Below are positions 45,166 to 57,066 of a stretch of 64,000 bases of DNA, piece after piece (the first letter of the stretch is position 1; the number at the start of each line of letters is the position of its first letter). The position numbers and the translations under genes are program-made. The stretch comes from Ephemerocybe angulata (taxonomy: Eukaryota > Basidiomycota > Agaricomycetes > Agaricales > Psathyrellaceae). The notes under the pieces are model-generated. The model was not told where the DNA came from. It searched no databases and worked only from the letters and a program-made list of their open reading frames with translations. The stretch is from positions 620,001 to 684,000 of the forward strand of contig JAACJK010000110.1 of the NCBI GenBank assembly GCA_013368325.1, given 5' to 3'.

Positions 45166-47482
45166 ATGTCGGATCCGAACGCCCACCCTCCCCAGCAGCA
45201 GGTATGTCGATTCACTGCAATTTGGATCACTGTAGAGATCCCGGGGGAGCCTTCGAGACATTCGAGAAGCGAGCCTGGATGCAACTTCGAGATTATCGCA
45301 AGCACGCGGCGTCCAGCTTTCCCCAGATGACGGGAAAGGGGATCTCGTTACTCCTTTCCAGCTTCCTGCGATCTATTAAGCGCTCGTCCTCGATCACTGA
45401 CGTCCTCTCGCTCTTATCGATGCGTTGTATCACAGGCTGATCCCACCGCCGCGAGCGCCCAGCCGGTACGTACCTCATCGATGGCTTCAATCTATCCCCG
45501 TCTCGGCGAAATACTAACTGACGTCTTCCTCTTCCTCCGTCCCGTTCATCCATTCAATCCCATTCCAACCCCAAATCGAAATGAACTTCTTCAACGGAAA
45601 TCAGCCTCCTGCTCAAGGCCAAGACCGCGCCGCACAAGGACAACCACAAGGCCAATACGCCCCTCCACCCGGTGCGCCACCCCAAGGCCAATACGCCCCT
45701 CCCCCAGGCGCGCCTCCCGCCGGCCAATACGCCCCTCCCCCGGGTGCACCTCCCGCCGGACAGTATCCCCCACCCGCCGGCTCCCCTCCCCCCGCAGGCC
45801 AATACCATGGCTACGCTCCCCCTCCTGGCCAATACCCCGGCTACCCCCCTCCCCCTGGTCAATACCCCGGCTACCCGCCCCCTCCAGGCCAATACGGCTA
45901 CCCTCCCCCCGCAGGCTACGCGCCACAGTACGGCGGCTACGCCCCGCCCGGCGCTCCCCCTCCTCCCGGAGGTGGCTACTACCAGCAGCCGCCGTACAAC
46001 CCGTATGGCGGCGCACCGGGGTACGGGTACGCGCCCCCGCCTGGGGCTCCGCCGGGCCAGGCGCCTCTCGCAACGCCTGGGCAGCCGCCTGCGCCTGCTG
46101 GGACGCCTGGGGCTCCTGCGCCGCCTCCCCCCGTCGGGCCTCCTGGACAGCCGCCGTTCCCTGGGGCGCCTGCCGGTGCATACCATCCTGGGTACCCCGG
46201 GGCGCCTGGAGGTTATGGCGCACCTCCTGCGCCTGGGTATCCCGCTGCGGTAGGCGGAATCGCTGCTCCGCCTGTGGGGTATAGTGTGTGGTACCTCGGC
46301 GCGGAGATTGTGCACCCTGATACAGCTGCGGCGCCGCTTGGGGCGACGAAGGTGCCTGGGTATAATCCGGAGTCGGATTATAATGCGCTTGTGAAGTTGA
46401 CGAGGGCGACGGGGGCGGCGGGTGAGGTTGCGGTGGCGAGGATTTTGTTGGGGTTGGGGGTGAAGGAGAGGGATGCGTTGAATGATTTTGTGGTGGCGAA
46501 GACGGGGAGCGACTTGGCTGGGTGGTTGGATAACTATGTTATGGATACCAATGCGTGAGTTCTCTTTCCTGGATGGTGGACGGTGGCTGACCTAGATTGT
46601 AGGAGGCAAATTCTGAAGGGCGTTGCGTTGGGGCCGTTGGGATATGATGTTTTGCTGTTGAAGACTGCGTTGCAGGGCATTGGGACGAACGAGGCGCTCC
46701 TCACCGAACTGTTGCTTAATCGGCCGCAGGACGAGCTCCGGCTCTTGATCGCTGCGTACAAGAAGCGGTATGGGAAGGACTTGGTTGACGCCGTCAAGGC
46801 CGACTTGTCTGGCAAGTACGAGCGGAGTACGTCGAGCTTTCTCTATGGTAATTTGTGAGCGAGTGTTTGCTGACATGGATTCCTTCGGCGCTAGTGTTCG
46901 TAATGGCGCTTAACACGCAGCGTGCCCCCGACAGTGTGCCTGTGGACCACACGCAGGTGGCAACGGATGTCGAGGTGCTCGTTAATGCGGTAAAGAAGAA
47001 GGACGAGATGCCGTTCATCGAAATCTTTGTGAACCGCTCGCATCCCCACCTCGCTGCTGTGATCACGGCGTATGGTCTGAGGCATAAGAGCCTGAGCAAG
47101 ATTGTCAAGAAGACCTTGTACGTAGCCTGCTACCTCACTCTTTATATCCATCCTGACCTTCATCGCCCTTTCCAGCTCTGGGGACTTGGAACGCTCGCTC
47201 CTCTACATCCTGCATGGAGTGAAGCAGAAGCGCGATGGGCAGGGCATCTATCGAGATGGGAAGTTACTGGAGAAGACCATGGCGGGGCTTGGGACGCGTA
47301 ACGAGACGCTCATCTACAGAACGGTCCGCGCGCACTGGAATCCCAGCCGCTTTGAGGCGATCAAGAAGGCGTATCTGAGCAGGTACGGCAAGACGCTGGA
47401 ACATAGGATCAAGGGTGAGACGAGTGGGGTATACAGGGATGTGTTGCTTTTGGTGGTGAATACCTCTGCGGGGAAGGGCTGA
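45166..47482 (+). CDS. Annexin with long Pro/Gly/Tyr/Gln-rich N-terminus
   Basis: Annexins bind acidic membranes in a calcium-dependent way. The start at 45166 gives MSDPNAHPPQQQ; a small exon (ADPTAASAQP) follows, then the large exon from about 45607. An ATG at 45581 would be an alternative start, but a CAG acceptor lies just after it. The N-terminal domain is built of QYAPPPGAPP- and GQYPGYPPPP-type units for more than 200 residues. Annexin repeats follow: a diverged first (SDYNALVKLTRATGAAGEVA), a canonical second (LQGIGTNEALLTELLLNRPQ...YGKDLVDAVKADLSGKYER), a third (VLVNAVKKKDEMPFIEIFVN) and a fourth (KTMAGLGTRNETLIYRTVRA...GVYRDVLLLVVNTSAGKG). GIGT and GLGT loops suggest that repeats 2 and 4 keep type II calcium sites; repeats 1 and 3 look degenerate. 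Confidence 0.9.
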
Positions 47483-48708
47483 GGGCGAGTTGACTGCCGG
47501 TGTGAGTGGGTGGAGGTGCGGACTCGGGTGGGCGCTAGGCTGGGTTTCGACGGAGATGGGTGTCAAGGGGTGGGGACATTGGACGACAGTACCTCGGTCC
47601 CCCTCCTTGGCTCTGTTTCCCAAAGAACAAGCATCCAGCGAAAGGAAATTTCTCAATGTACACTAACAACATACTGTTTCGTTTCTACTTTTCTTGGCCT
47701 TCTCTCCTCCTCTCGTTGTATTGATATTGATAGTGATACCCAAATAATTGCCAAATGGCTGTACCTATTCTTGTAGCGGCGGCGGCTAGCACATGAGCAA
47801 TTGCGCTTGGACTCTCTCGACCTGCCCTATGCAGTTATCATGCTGCACTATCAGTGCGATCGAAATGAACGAGGAGGGCTACTTATGGGCATGTAGACGG
47901 CCTAGTGTGGTAGTGGCGAGTTCATCGTTGGATTCGTTGCAAACCTTTCTTAGTCCGTGTAGTGTGGAGCTATATGATTAGTGGTCTCCATAAGTCGAAA
48001 AGGTCGGATCCTCTGGACTAAGCTCTGGGCAGTGGGCACACTAATCACACTGCGTCGATAGGGGCGAGCGCTAAGCTCATCAGACGCGGGCGTGCTAGGG
48101 CAACGGGCTCGCTGTTTGGAAGATCCGTTGTAGTTGGACTTAAGTATGTAGAATAGAAAAAAGCATATGTTCTCAATCTTGTAGAGAAAATTTCGGTGAT
48201 GGTGGTGGGGAAACGACGTCAAGGAGCCTCGAGGCGTCCACGTGTGGTGGGAGGGATCAAAGGGTATGCGGAATTTATACGGAACGCCACTGTGTTTTCG
48301 CTGCTCTTCCTCTCTGAATCACACCACCACCACAACTCAGCGACGATGTTCTGCCTGTGATCCCTGCCTGTGCTTCTACCGTTTTGCTTCCTTATCGCGA
48401 AAACTGCCTCATCGATTTCGCATTCATTTCGGTACTTCTCACTTAATAGCCCTGTACCGCTGCACAGGGACTGACTTTCTTGACCCAGCTATCCCATGGA
48501 CTGCTTCCAAACCAATACAACCCTTCCGAAAACACGCCGTCCACTACCACGATAAATAACTGCACTACAAACCATCTGCGATCTATCTTCTGGTCCATCA
48601 CCATCTGCCCTCGACGGCCCAGAAGCCACCCCAAACTAGCAGGCGAAAACGCCAATTTGCTCCCCTAAAACTCCGGACGACGTCGTCCTTCATACCCCAC
48701 ACTCGACC
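47483..48708. other. Intergenic: annexin 3' region and promoter of the next gene
   Basis: 1.2 kb without a protein-like frame. The part just before 48709 is C-rich and A-rich on + (CCACCACCACAAC-type runs), common in fungal 5' leaders. Confidence 0.45.
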
Positions 48709-51700
48709 ATGTCGGCCGCAACCACCACCACCACTACGACGGCCCCATCGACGGTGCGCGTGCGGGATCTGCTGATCAGCAGCGATCCTGCGGCCCCACC
48801 GAGCCCCGACGACGGCTTCTATGCCGCCGCCATGTTCGGCGGAGGCAACGAAGAGGCCTTCATCCAGGAGCAGCGCAACGCCTTCGCCGCGATCAACGAC
48901 GCTGCGCTCGCGCGCGCGATCCAGGAGAGCGAGATCCTCGCCGCGCAGAAGGCGGCGGAGGACACCCGGCGCTCGACGAGCAGGAGCAATGCGAGCGGCG
49001 CGGCAGCGGCGGCCACCACTTCATCGTCGTCGTCGTCTTCCACCACCACTGTTGCCGCGGCGGCAGCTCCGTACGCGCTCGTCTCCGCGAGCCAGTTGGG
49101 GACGCACCGGCCTGCGGGCGCCCGACGGCCGTCGGAAGCCCCACAGCCGACCCAAGCGCCCACCGCAACTTCGCCACCCGCCCGATCAGCCCCTTCACAA
49201 GTGAAATCTACGCCATCGAGGGCGCACTACGACCACCAAGCGCCTGCCACTGCATCCCATTCGTCTTTATCATTATCATCTTCGACTACGACTACTTCTC
49301 CTTCAGCATCTTCTTTGTTATCATCTCGCATTGGCGCTACGGCGCCCCCTTCGGCTCGCCAGCCGTCCATGGGCCTCAGATATCATACCCAGAATACCCC
49401 GCAAAATGCTCAGCAGCAGCAGCGACAGGCGCAACAACAGCATCTCCCAAAACCGATGACGGCTCCCGTGCCGTCGATGCACTCGCGCAAGCCGTCTTCG
49501 TCGACATATATCCCGACGGCGCAGCAGCAACTTTACGCTCCCACCACCACCACCACCACCACCACTAGACAGGCTGGACCTACCCCGGCGACCATCGACC
49601 CGGCCACTTTTTATTCTTCCACTGCTTCGAGAACGACGACGTCATCAGCATCAGCATCCTCCTCCCATCCCACCCCTCCTTCCTCCTCGGCCTCAAGGCC
49701 CGTTGCGAGCAGGACGGCATCCTCAGCGAGCAAATCCGCGGCCCCCTCAGGGCCAGCCACCTGGCAGCCGAACGCGAACACGAACGCGAACATCACTCAC
49801 CACCACCCTTCCGCCATCATCACACCCTCATCATCAAGTTCATCTTCGCACTCCAAGGCCTCAGGGTCTTCTTCTTCTTCCTCCACCAACACCACATCGG
49901 CTTCCTCAGCTTCCTCGACCTCACGATCCATCCCGATCGCTGCGGCGAAGCCGACGAAGGCCGCTACCGCCCCAGTTTCGTCCAATGGGATGTCGACGAC
50001 GCCCACCTCGACGTCCGCGCGCGATCTCCGGATGGGCGTCCTTGCAGGCATGCCGTCCAGGTCCCCACCAAGGCCTACGGCGGCGGCGGCGCCTGCCGCA
50101 CATACGCCCAAGGCCGCGACGACAACGTATCCTTCGAGGCCTGCACAGGCTACTCCTACTCCGCGACAGAAGCCGAGTGCGCCGGTGCCCAAGCCCAAGG
50201 CGACGGCAATGGTGGGTAGGAAAAGGGGGAGCAGGGTCGGTTTGTCGGGTGCGGCAGCGGCGGTCTCGTCAGAGGCGGATGCACACTATTTGAAGGCCAG
50301 GAAATTCTTAAATGCGAATGTTGGACGGGAGTGCGAGGAGTGCGACGACGGAGTTGCCCTCTGCCCCAAAGGATCGGTATGTTTCTTCTCTCCTTGTCAT
50401 CATTTTGGATTTGAGCAGTAAACTGACTGGTTTGATTATGTAGCCTTCGATTCCCTCAGAGCCCTTCTCTCAGAGCCTCCTGAAGCATCTGCACCTCACA
50501 TGCTCGGACGCAGAGTGCGGCGCCTCGTACTGCCGCGGGTGCTTCGCGCCCGTACAAGGGCGGTGCCGGCCTTCTTCCTCCCCAGCGACGTCCAAATCGT
50601 CGAGCGCCTCATCGAGCGCCTCATCCTCTCCCACGCCATCGCGCAAACCCTCTCCAGCGCCATCGCCGCTTCTGAGGCCACAGACCTGCGGCGGCACGCG
50701 CGGGTGCGAGATCAAGACGTGCTGCCCGTACGCTGCAGTTGTTGCAGTTGCGGGTGTGCTGGAGGCGTTTGATGCGGAGTGCGTGCGGGCGGCGGGGGCG
50801 TGTGGGTTTGTGGAGGCGACTGGGGCGGGGAGGGATGTGAGGAGGTTTGTGAGTGCTGTGATTGCGAGGAGTGATGCGAGGATTTTGAGGGAGACGAAGG
50901 TGTTTGAGGAGGGGGTTGTTTTGGCGTTGCATGCTGTGGAGAGTTGGTTGGAGGTGTTTGGGGAGAGGGTTGAGGAGGAGTTGGAGGATGATGATGAGGA
51001 GGAGGAGGATGACAGCGACGACGAAGAGGAAGTGGAGGAGGACGAAGAGGATAGTGACGACGAAGAGGAGGAGGAGGATGACGACGATGAGGAGAGGAAG
51101 CAGAAGGACAGGGCAGTTGAGGCAGCGCGCGAGCTCTTGCGTGCGTTGATCAGCCACTCCCTCCTCCCGACATTCGTACACGTATTCCTGCAGAACAGGA
51201 GCGTGAGCGACTGGCTGAAGCACAGCGAGATCTACGTGCTCATCCTCGGGTGCCTCGAGCGCATGGTGGACAACGGGCTTGGGAAGATTTTGGACGAGCC
51301 CATGGCCGTTCTCGCTGAAGATGCGAACGAGGAGGAGTCGCTATTCGGGCGTGGGGACGGGATGGACAGCATTGCGGAGGCGTCGCCGTACCATTGGAGG
51401 CTTGCGAGGATGCAGAGGCGGGAGAGGGAGGCTGTGGGTGGAGGGAGCACGAGCGAGAGCAGTAGTGGGGCGGAGGATGATTTGTATTCGAGTGAGGAGG
51501 ATGCGGCGTATACGGAGACGGATGCGACGAGCCCTGATGAGGACTCGGATGCCGATGAGGAGGAGTACGAAGACAAAGACGACGATGAGGAGGGGGGCAA
51601 GAGGAGGACTTGGCATGCGGCGGATTACGCGTTTGGGGGGAGAGCGCTTGGGAGGGAGAGGGGTGTGTCGATTAAGATGCTTGTGGCGAAGTTGGAGGAG

Positions 51701-51817
51701 CATCGCGGCCCGTTGATGGCGTTTGGGGCGACTGTGAAGTTTCAGACGACGAAGGGGAAGGTGGAGAGGCTGTGTGATGGGATTTCGATGTTGTTGTTGC
51801 AGCAGGTTATGTGCTGA
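48709..51817 (+). CDS. UIM-like and IBR-like cysteine-rich protein, possible ubiquitin-pathway factor
   Basis: Two exons: 48709-50376 and 50444-51817, about 1,013 aa. Near residue 60 is INDAALARAIQESEILAAQK, which fits the ubiquitin-interacting motif core (LxxAxxxS). A Ser/Thr/Ala/His/Gln-rich disordered region of about 430 residues follows. A cysteine-rich module spans the intron: CEECDDGVALCPKGS, then HLHLTCSDAECGASYCRGCF and TRGCEIKTCCPYA, resembling the in-between-RING zinc fold. Next are a helical part (LEAFDAECVRAAGACGFVEA), a long acidic run near 50980-51100, ALISHSLLPTFVHVFLQNRS, SPYHWRLARMQRRE and a C-terminus GKVERLCDGISMLLLQQVMC. I recall related basidiomycete proteins with this cysteine module continuing into a ubiquitin-conjugating (E2) domain; none is visible here, so this copy may be short. 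Confidence 0.7.
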
Positions 51818-52663
51818 GGGAGTGGTGGCTCAAAACTATAGACGTTTCGGTTCGGATTTCTCTCTCTCTTCTCTTTCTACTCTCCCCGTTTGCGTTCGGA
51901 TCTCTGTTTGCTATGTTATTCGGCCTTGATGGTTTCGGACTCTGCATTTACTGCTTACCCTTTCTTCATGCTTCGATCTTTTATCGTTATTCCCCATCCT
52001 CCCGCTCACGATTGCATTCACGACCGGCTGATTTCTCCCCTTACTCTCGAGTTTCGCATCTAATCATTGCATGATTTATTTCTCTTTCTCTCGGTTCTCT
52101 CTCTCCCTTTCCTCTCACTCTCATCGTCGATCATCCATTATCGACACATCTGTAGCACTAGGTGCATATTCCAGTCTCGGCTTCTGCGCACGCATTTTTA
52201 TTGGTTTCTATACTTATCGCTTCGTCTTCCCGTTCTCAAAAGTACTCTGCTGTGCTATATCATTTTCACTCTACTCTTACTACTTCCTGCCTAGTGCATA
52301 GTTTTCTCGAGCATCTGTATTATGCTATGCTATGCTGGCTTGGGTTTTCGAACTGGGCCGAGCTTTTTGCCTTTATTTTTGGATTCATGTTATACCGATC
52401 TATGTACACATCTATGCTGTATCTTCTTTTTTTGGCTTTACTTACTATGCATATGGTACTTCTTTTCTGAAAGAATCGGCTGAAGGATTGAATATTGATA
52501 GGTCGAGGCCAACGCGCAGAGCAGATTCCGTCGGTTTCGAGCTGTTTCGAGGTTGGCTGACAAATTTCCGTGCAATGTGAAACCTTGATCCTTTTGAACC
52601 TCCATATCTCGCACTTTCTGTTTGAACCATTACCACCACTGTACCCTCCAGTGAACGACTACC
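51818..52663. other. Intergenic, pyrimidine-rich
   Basis: T/C-rich on + over the first 600 bp, with a TATGC microsatellite near 52319-52335. It fits a 3' UTR followed by the promoter of paralogue 6. No E2-type exons were found here. Confidence 0.45.
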
Positions 52664-54377
52664 ATGGACCGGTGCCTCCAGATTCACGAAATTATTCAGA
52701 ATATCTGCGCCCATGCGGCGGATAAGAGGAGTTTGCTCCACATGGCTCTGTCGTCGCGTCGGTTCCTTGCCCCAGCGCTTGACGCTCTCTGGCATGACAT
52801 CGATTCCTTGCTGCCTCTCATCACCTGCTTGAAATCAACCAACGATCTATGGGATACAGAAGATCCTGTACCTCATCCGTTGTACGAGGGGGAACTCGTT
52901 GCAGTCCTGGTGGGTGGGTTCGCATGCGAGAGAAGTAGATTGAATCAATAACGAGGGTTTATTATTCGCGCCTTAGCACCCAATTCGCGCCATCACCAGG
53001 GAAGATCTCGAAAGATACACAGATTTCTATGCCCCTAGAATTCGTATCTTTCGCCCATCTGTTCTGGAGAAGGAGATCTTATCAATCGAAGCCTTCCAAG
53101 CCCTCCAACTGGCCACCGAAGGTCGAAATGGAGCGCTGGCGCCCCTGGTCAAGACATTAGAATGGCCGTCCCCTCGACACCTATCAGGAGAGCTGGAAGA
53201 GAGATTCGCAAGACTGCTCTCTCCCTACATGCTGCTCTTCTATGGGAACGATATCACGTCCCTGACATTCAACCTGCCCCCGGATATTCCTTTGCATAAA
53301 GGATCGCTGGAACTAGCGCTCAAACGAAGCTCACGAAATTTGAAAGCCCTTGCGATCGAACAACGCGCCGAGCCAACTGAAGATCCCATATTTATCTTGC
53401 AATGCATATGCGTGCATAATTTGGATCTCTTGGAGTCCCTCCAGCTGCCCTTTCTAGCCGACGAGTTGGTTCAACCAGTGGCGTCGCTACCGTCACTCAA
53501 GACCCTTATCATCGCGGACTGCGGAGTAAACGGGGGGTACAGCGTTCTGTCGCCTATTTCGGGTGGACTGGCAAAAAAAGTCGCGGGTTCCCCTGCCTTC
53601 CCCTGCTTGGAGTGCCTCAAAGTCGACGGAGCACACATCACATACCTTCCGGGTCTTCTCGCATGTTTCCCCTCCGCAAACGCCATCGCCAGTCTTGAAT
53701 TCACTGTCCGCTTTTGGAATTTGGATCCAATAACCCTGTCTGAAGCTCAGAAACTCATTGACGCCATCGTACTCCACTGCAACCCCCTCACCCTCACTAG
53801 TATTCAGCTCCTGGACCAGATTGCCCACAATCAAGTCGAAGAGCCTGTAGTAGTCGATATCCGCGACGAACTGGATCTTTCAGGTCTCTTCAAATTTACC
53901 AACATTGCCCAGCTTTCTGTTCAGGTTCAGCCCGCCATCATGATAACACCTGAGGATATCGCACGAATCCCTCTAGCGTTTCCGAAAATCAGGACGTTAT
54001 CCTTGTGCGGACGTGTCCCCAACTATCATCCTCCACGTATCAACCACATCCATTTTCTTTCTCTACTTCAAAACTGCCCGTTTCTCACCCATCTTGGTCT
54101 GAAATTTGATCTCGCGACAGTAGAAGGCATCGGTTCTCCCGGTGCACCATTCCGGCTGGAAACCGTATCTGTTGGCGACTCTCCGATGTACCTGCCTTCA
54201 GAAGTCATTTCTTTCTTCAGATACAATCTCCCAAACCTCCGGTCCCTTGCCTTCGCCATCCCCAAAAATCCGACTGTCCTAGCCCGCAGGTGGGACCTCG
54301 TCTGCGAAGGACTTGGTGTTGATAATCCTCATCGTTATTTTAACTACAATTTGACTAATTTAACATCGTACATGTAG
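52664..54377 (+). CDS. F-box/LRR-like protein, paralogue 6
   Basis: The start at 52664 lies in an ACCATGG context: MDRCLQIHEIIQNICAHAAD...LLHMALSSRRFLAPALDALWHDI, ending GELVAVL before the donor GTGGGTG. The acceptor CCTTAG starts exon 2 with HPIRAITREDLERYTDFYAP, then LSIEAFQALQLATEGRNGALA and the leucine-rich body (LPSLKTLIIADCGVNGG). The end is VGDSPMYLPSEVISFFRYNL...LARRWDLVCEGLG with a short extra tail. SPMYLPSEV replaces SPIYSPSxV. About 545 aa, no breaks seen. Head-to-tail with paralogue 7. Confidence 0.85.
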
Positions 54378-54698
54378 TACTCAGAAGTTCATTCAACTAC
54401 GCCACCAGCTTGCTTTTCACTGTGCATGTGAGAGCGCTTGCAGATTATCTCTTGTCTCCTTGGGGGCCTTGGATATTGAATTGCTAACTGAACTAGGACC
54501 AGATGACATGGATTACAGAAAGCGGTGTATTCCATCAAGGCTGCCTAGCCCTATCCACTTGTGCGGTACGAATGGGTGTCTCAGGTCACGAGCAACTTGG
54601 GATTCAGAGGAATGTATCAGACGAACAAGAGATGCAATGACCAGAGGCCCAAAGCCATCCACGGAAGCTCGATACCTTCTTCATTCTCACCCACCACC

Positions 54699-56392
54699 AT
54701 GGAACGTTGCCTCCTCATTCACGAGGTCCTCCGCTCAATCTGCGAGAACCTGCGGAACCCGGATTTACTCTCTGTGGCATTGTCAACGAAGGCCCTCCTC
54801 GGACCGGCGCTTAATTCCCTCTGGCGCGAAATCTACACATTCAAGCCCCTTGTCTCCTGCCTGCCACCAGAAGAGGAAATATGGATAGTTGAAGAGACGC
54901 CGACGTTTCTCGGCCCTCCATTCAGTGACACCATGAAAATACTGGTAAGAGATTGGAACTTTGTGGGTGACAACGGTAGCAAACGATTGACGGCCCTGCG
55001 CTCACTACAGTATCCCCGGCGTGCTTTCACCCCCCCCCCGACCTGCATCGATATACCAGCTTTTACGCGCACCGAATCCGCTCCTTCCAACCATGCATAT
55101 TAAGCAGCGTCTTCCCCTCAGTCGAAGCATTGGAAGCTCTGCAGCTCGCAGCTGATGGAAAACGCGGTGCTTTGGCGCCCCTCGCCCAATCCTTCAGTTG
55201 GCCTTCACTCACCGAGTTCCAGATGGTACTTAGGGATGAGCTTATCATAGGGCTGTCGCCATACATGTCACTCTTCCTGGGTGAGGTTATCGACACTTTA
55301 GTGCTCGAAGTACCCTCAGAGACACCAGTCCACGCAGGCGCCATCGAGCTCGCACTTCAGCGTTGCCCTCGCTTGAAAAACCTCGCGATAAACCTCAGCA
55401 TAAACCCAGACGTCGACAAGCGCTTCGTTGAGCGCTGCTTCTCCTCGAAAGCATGGGAATGCCTGGAGCTGGTGGAAGTTCCGTTTGTCTCGGCCACCCT
55501 CATGCGGTGCTTCGCACAGCTTCCGTCGCTCAAGACCCTCCATTTCCTCCATAATCAAGGTTCGATTGATCTCCCTCATTGCACTCCCGAAGAGATGGTC
55601 CAGAGGCTGAAGACGACCCCCTTTGGCGAAGACTTTCTCGTTTTGGAGGAACTTATTGTCTATGGAACGACTGTTGGAGGGTTCATCGGTATACTCCAAT
55701 GCATTCCGCCCGGCACAAACGTCATCAAGATCCTCCAGTGTTATTGCAGCGACGGAGGGGACATCTCACTCACCAAAACCCAGCAGGCCATAGACACTAT
55801 TGTCATGCATTGCAACCCTCAGATGCTCACCCATCTGGAATTCCAAGACGGACACCGTGTCTTGGAAGTTGAAGACCTAGTGGAGGTAGACCTCGATCAA
55901 GAACTAGACATATCCTCACTCTTGATCTTCACGAAGCTACAAGAGCTTTCTTTGAACCTTGTAGCTCCTATCAGGCTCTCACCCGACGGCATTGAACAGA
56001 TAATCATGTCATTCCGGGAGATTGAGAAATTGGAGCTGCATCGCGGCATTTACCCCACCTTCCGCCCGCCACCCCTGGTCGACCACACACACCTCATTGC
56101 CCTCCTTCAAGGTCGGACCTCGCTAAAAGCCTTAGCAATGCCACTCGATATGTCGAAGGCAAACGGCGAAAAGGCCTGCGGCGCGCCATTCGCGCTCACA
56201 AAACTCAGCGTGGGAGACTCGCCGATCTACTCCCCATCGAAGGTCGTGGCCTTCCTCAAGGCCAACTGCCCGGGTGTCAAAGCACTGAGTTATGCTAGGT
56301 GCTCAGAGTCAGGTGCCAGTATCTTCAGTCGTAGGTGGGAAGTTGTTGAGCAGAAGTGGAGAGATTTCATGGATTCGACTCGGATGCTATAG
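54699..56392 (+). pseudogene. F-box/LRR-like paralogue 7, frameshifted at a C10 run
   Basis: Exon 1 from 54699 (MERCLLIHEVLRSICENLRN...LLSVALSTKALLGPALNSLWREI) ends MKIL|GTAAGA. Exon 2 opens after CTACAG with YPRRAFTPPP. At 55030-55039 there are ten C. The family frame (DLHRYTSFYAHRIRSFQ, then VEALEALQLAADGKRGALAP) follows only if the run were eleven (or eight). As written, the exon 1 frame stops at 55103. From there the family sequence is open to 56392, ending VGDSPIYSPSKVVAFLKANC...FSRRWEVVEQKWRDFMDSTRML. A homopolymer sequencing error is a real alternative, so the gene may be intact in the organism. Confidence 0.82.
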
Positions 56393-57066
56393 GTTTAGTT
56401 GCATTGCACCGATAGGTGATTATACAGAATTTATTATTTTCGAGAAGAAAAGGCGGGAAAGGGTGCGCATTGTCCCTGGCAGCGGGGAGTGATTCCGGAT
56501 CAAACCCTGAGTAGGGGAGGGGCAGCCGGCGCTTAAATTTGTCCGGGCGCCTGTGGGGATGGTGGGCGAAAACTAACGGACATCCACACGCCGCCCTGTG
56601 AAGCTAAAAGAGGGACTATCACAGTCGCTCATTAGCTTTGATGAAGCCCGCAAGGAATCTGTTGCTGTTTGATTTAGCAGACTCCTATCTTGTTCAAGGG
56701 GGACCGTCTCCTCACACAGATTAGGCTGGCCACTTGGGCCATCCCCATCATCGAGCTCTGCCTCTTGACTGTAAGCCACCATGCCACTGGCAGTATTTGA
56801 TATCGATCACTGCTTTACCAAACAAAACCCCTCAAAAGGATATTCAGGTGTCATGTGCAGCCGGGAACTTGGAAGTTGATCTGTCGCTTTCGCAGTGGTA
56901 GGCGTTCAAGAATAGGTACGCCGTAAAGATGGTAACGGCCAAGAAGGCACAGAGCTGGGAACAAATTGATAAGTGTGGTGTATGGCATATTCATTCGCTT
57001 AATTTTCCCTAAAAGTACATACATAGTTCAAACGTTCAAGAACACGTCAAGGAATGTGCTAGGCGA
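56393..57066. other. Intergenic between paralogues 7 and 8
   Basis: Both genes end here (tail-to-tail). A 69-codon minus-strand frame at 56573-56782 (MVAYSQEAELDDGDGPSGQP) reads somewhat protein-like but has no partner exon or known motif. Confidence 0.4.

Noticed and set aside
45481..46315. Arg/Pro-rich frames on both strands over the annexin N-terminus
   Set aside because: Produced by the repetitive QYAPPPGAPP coding sequence read in other frames.
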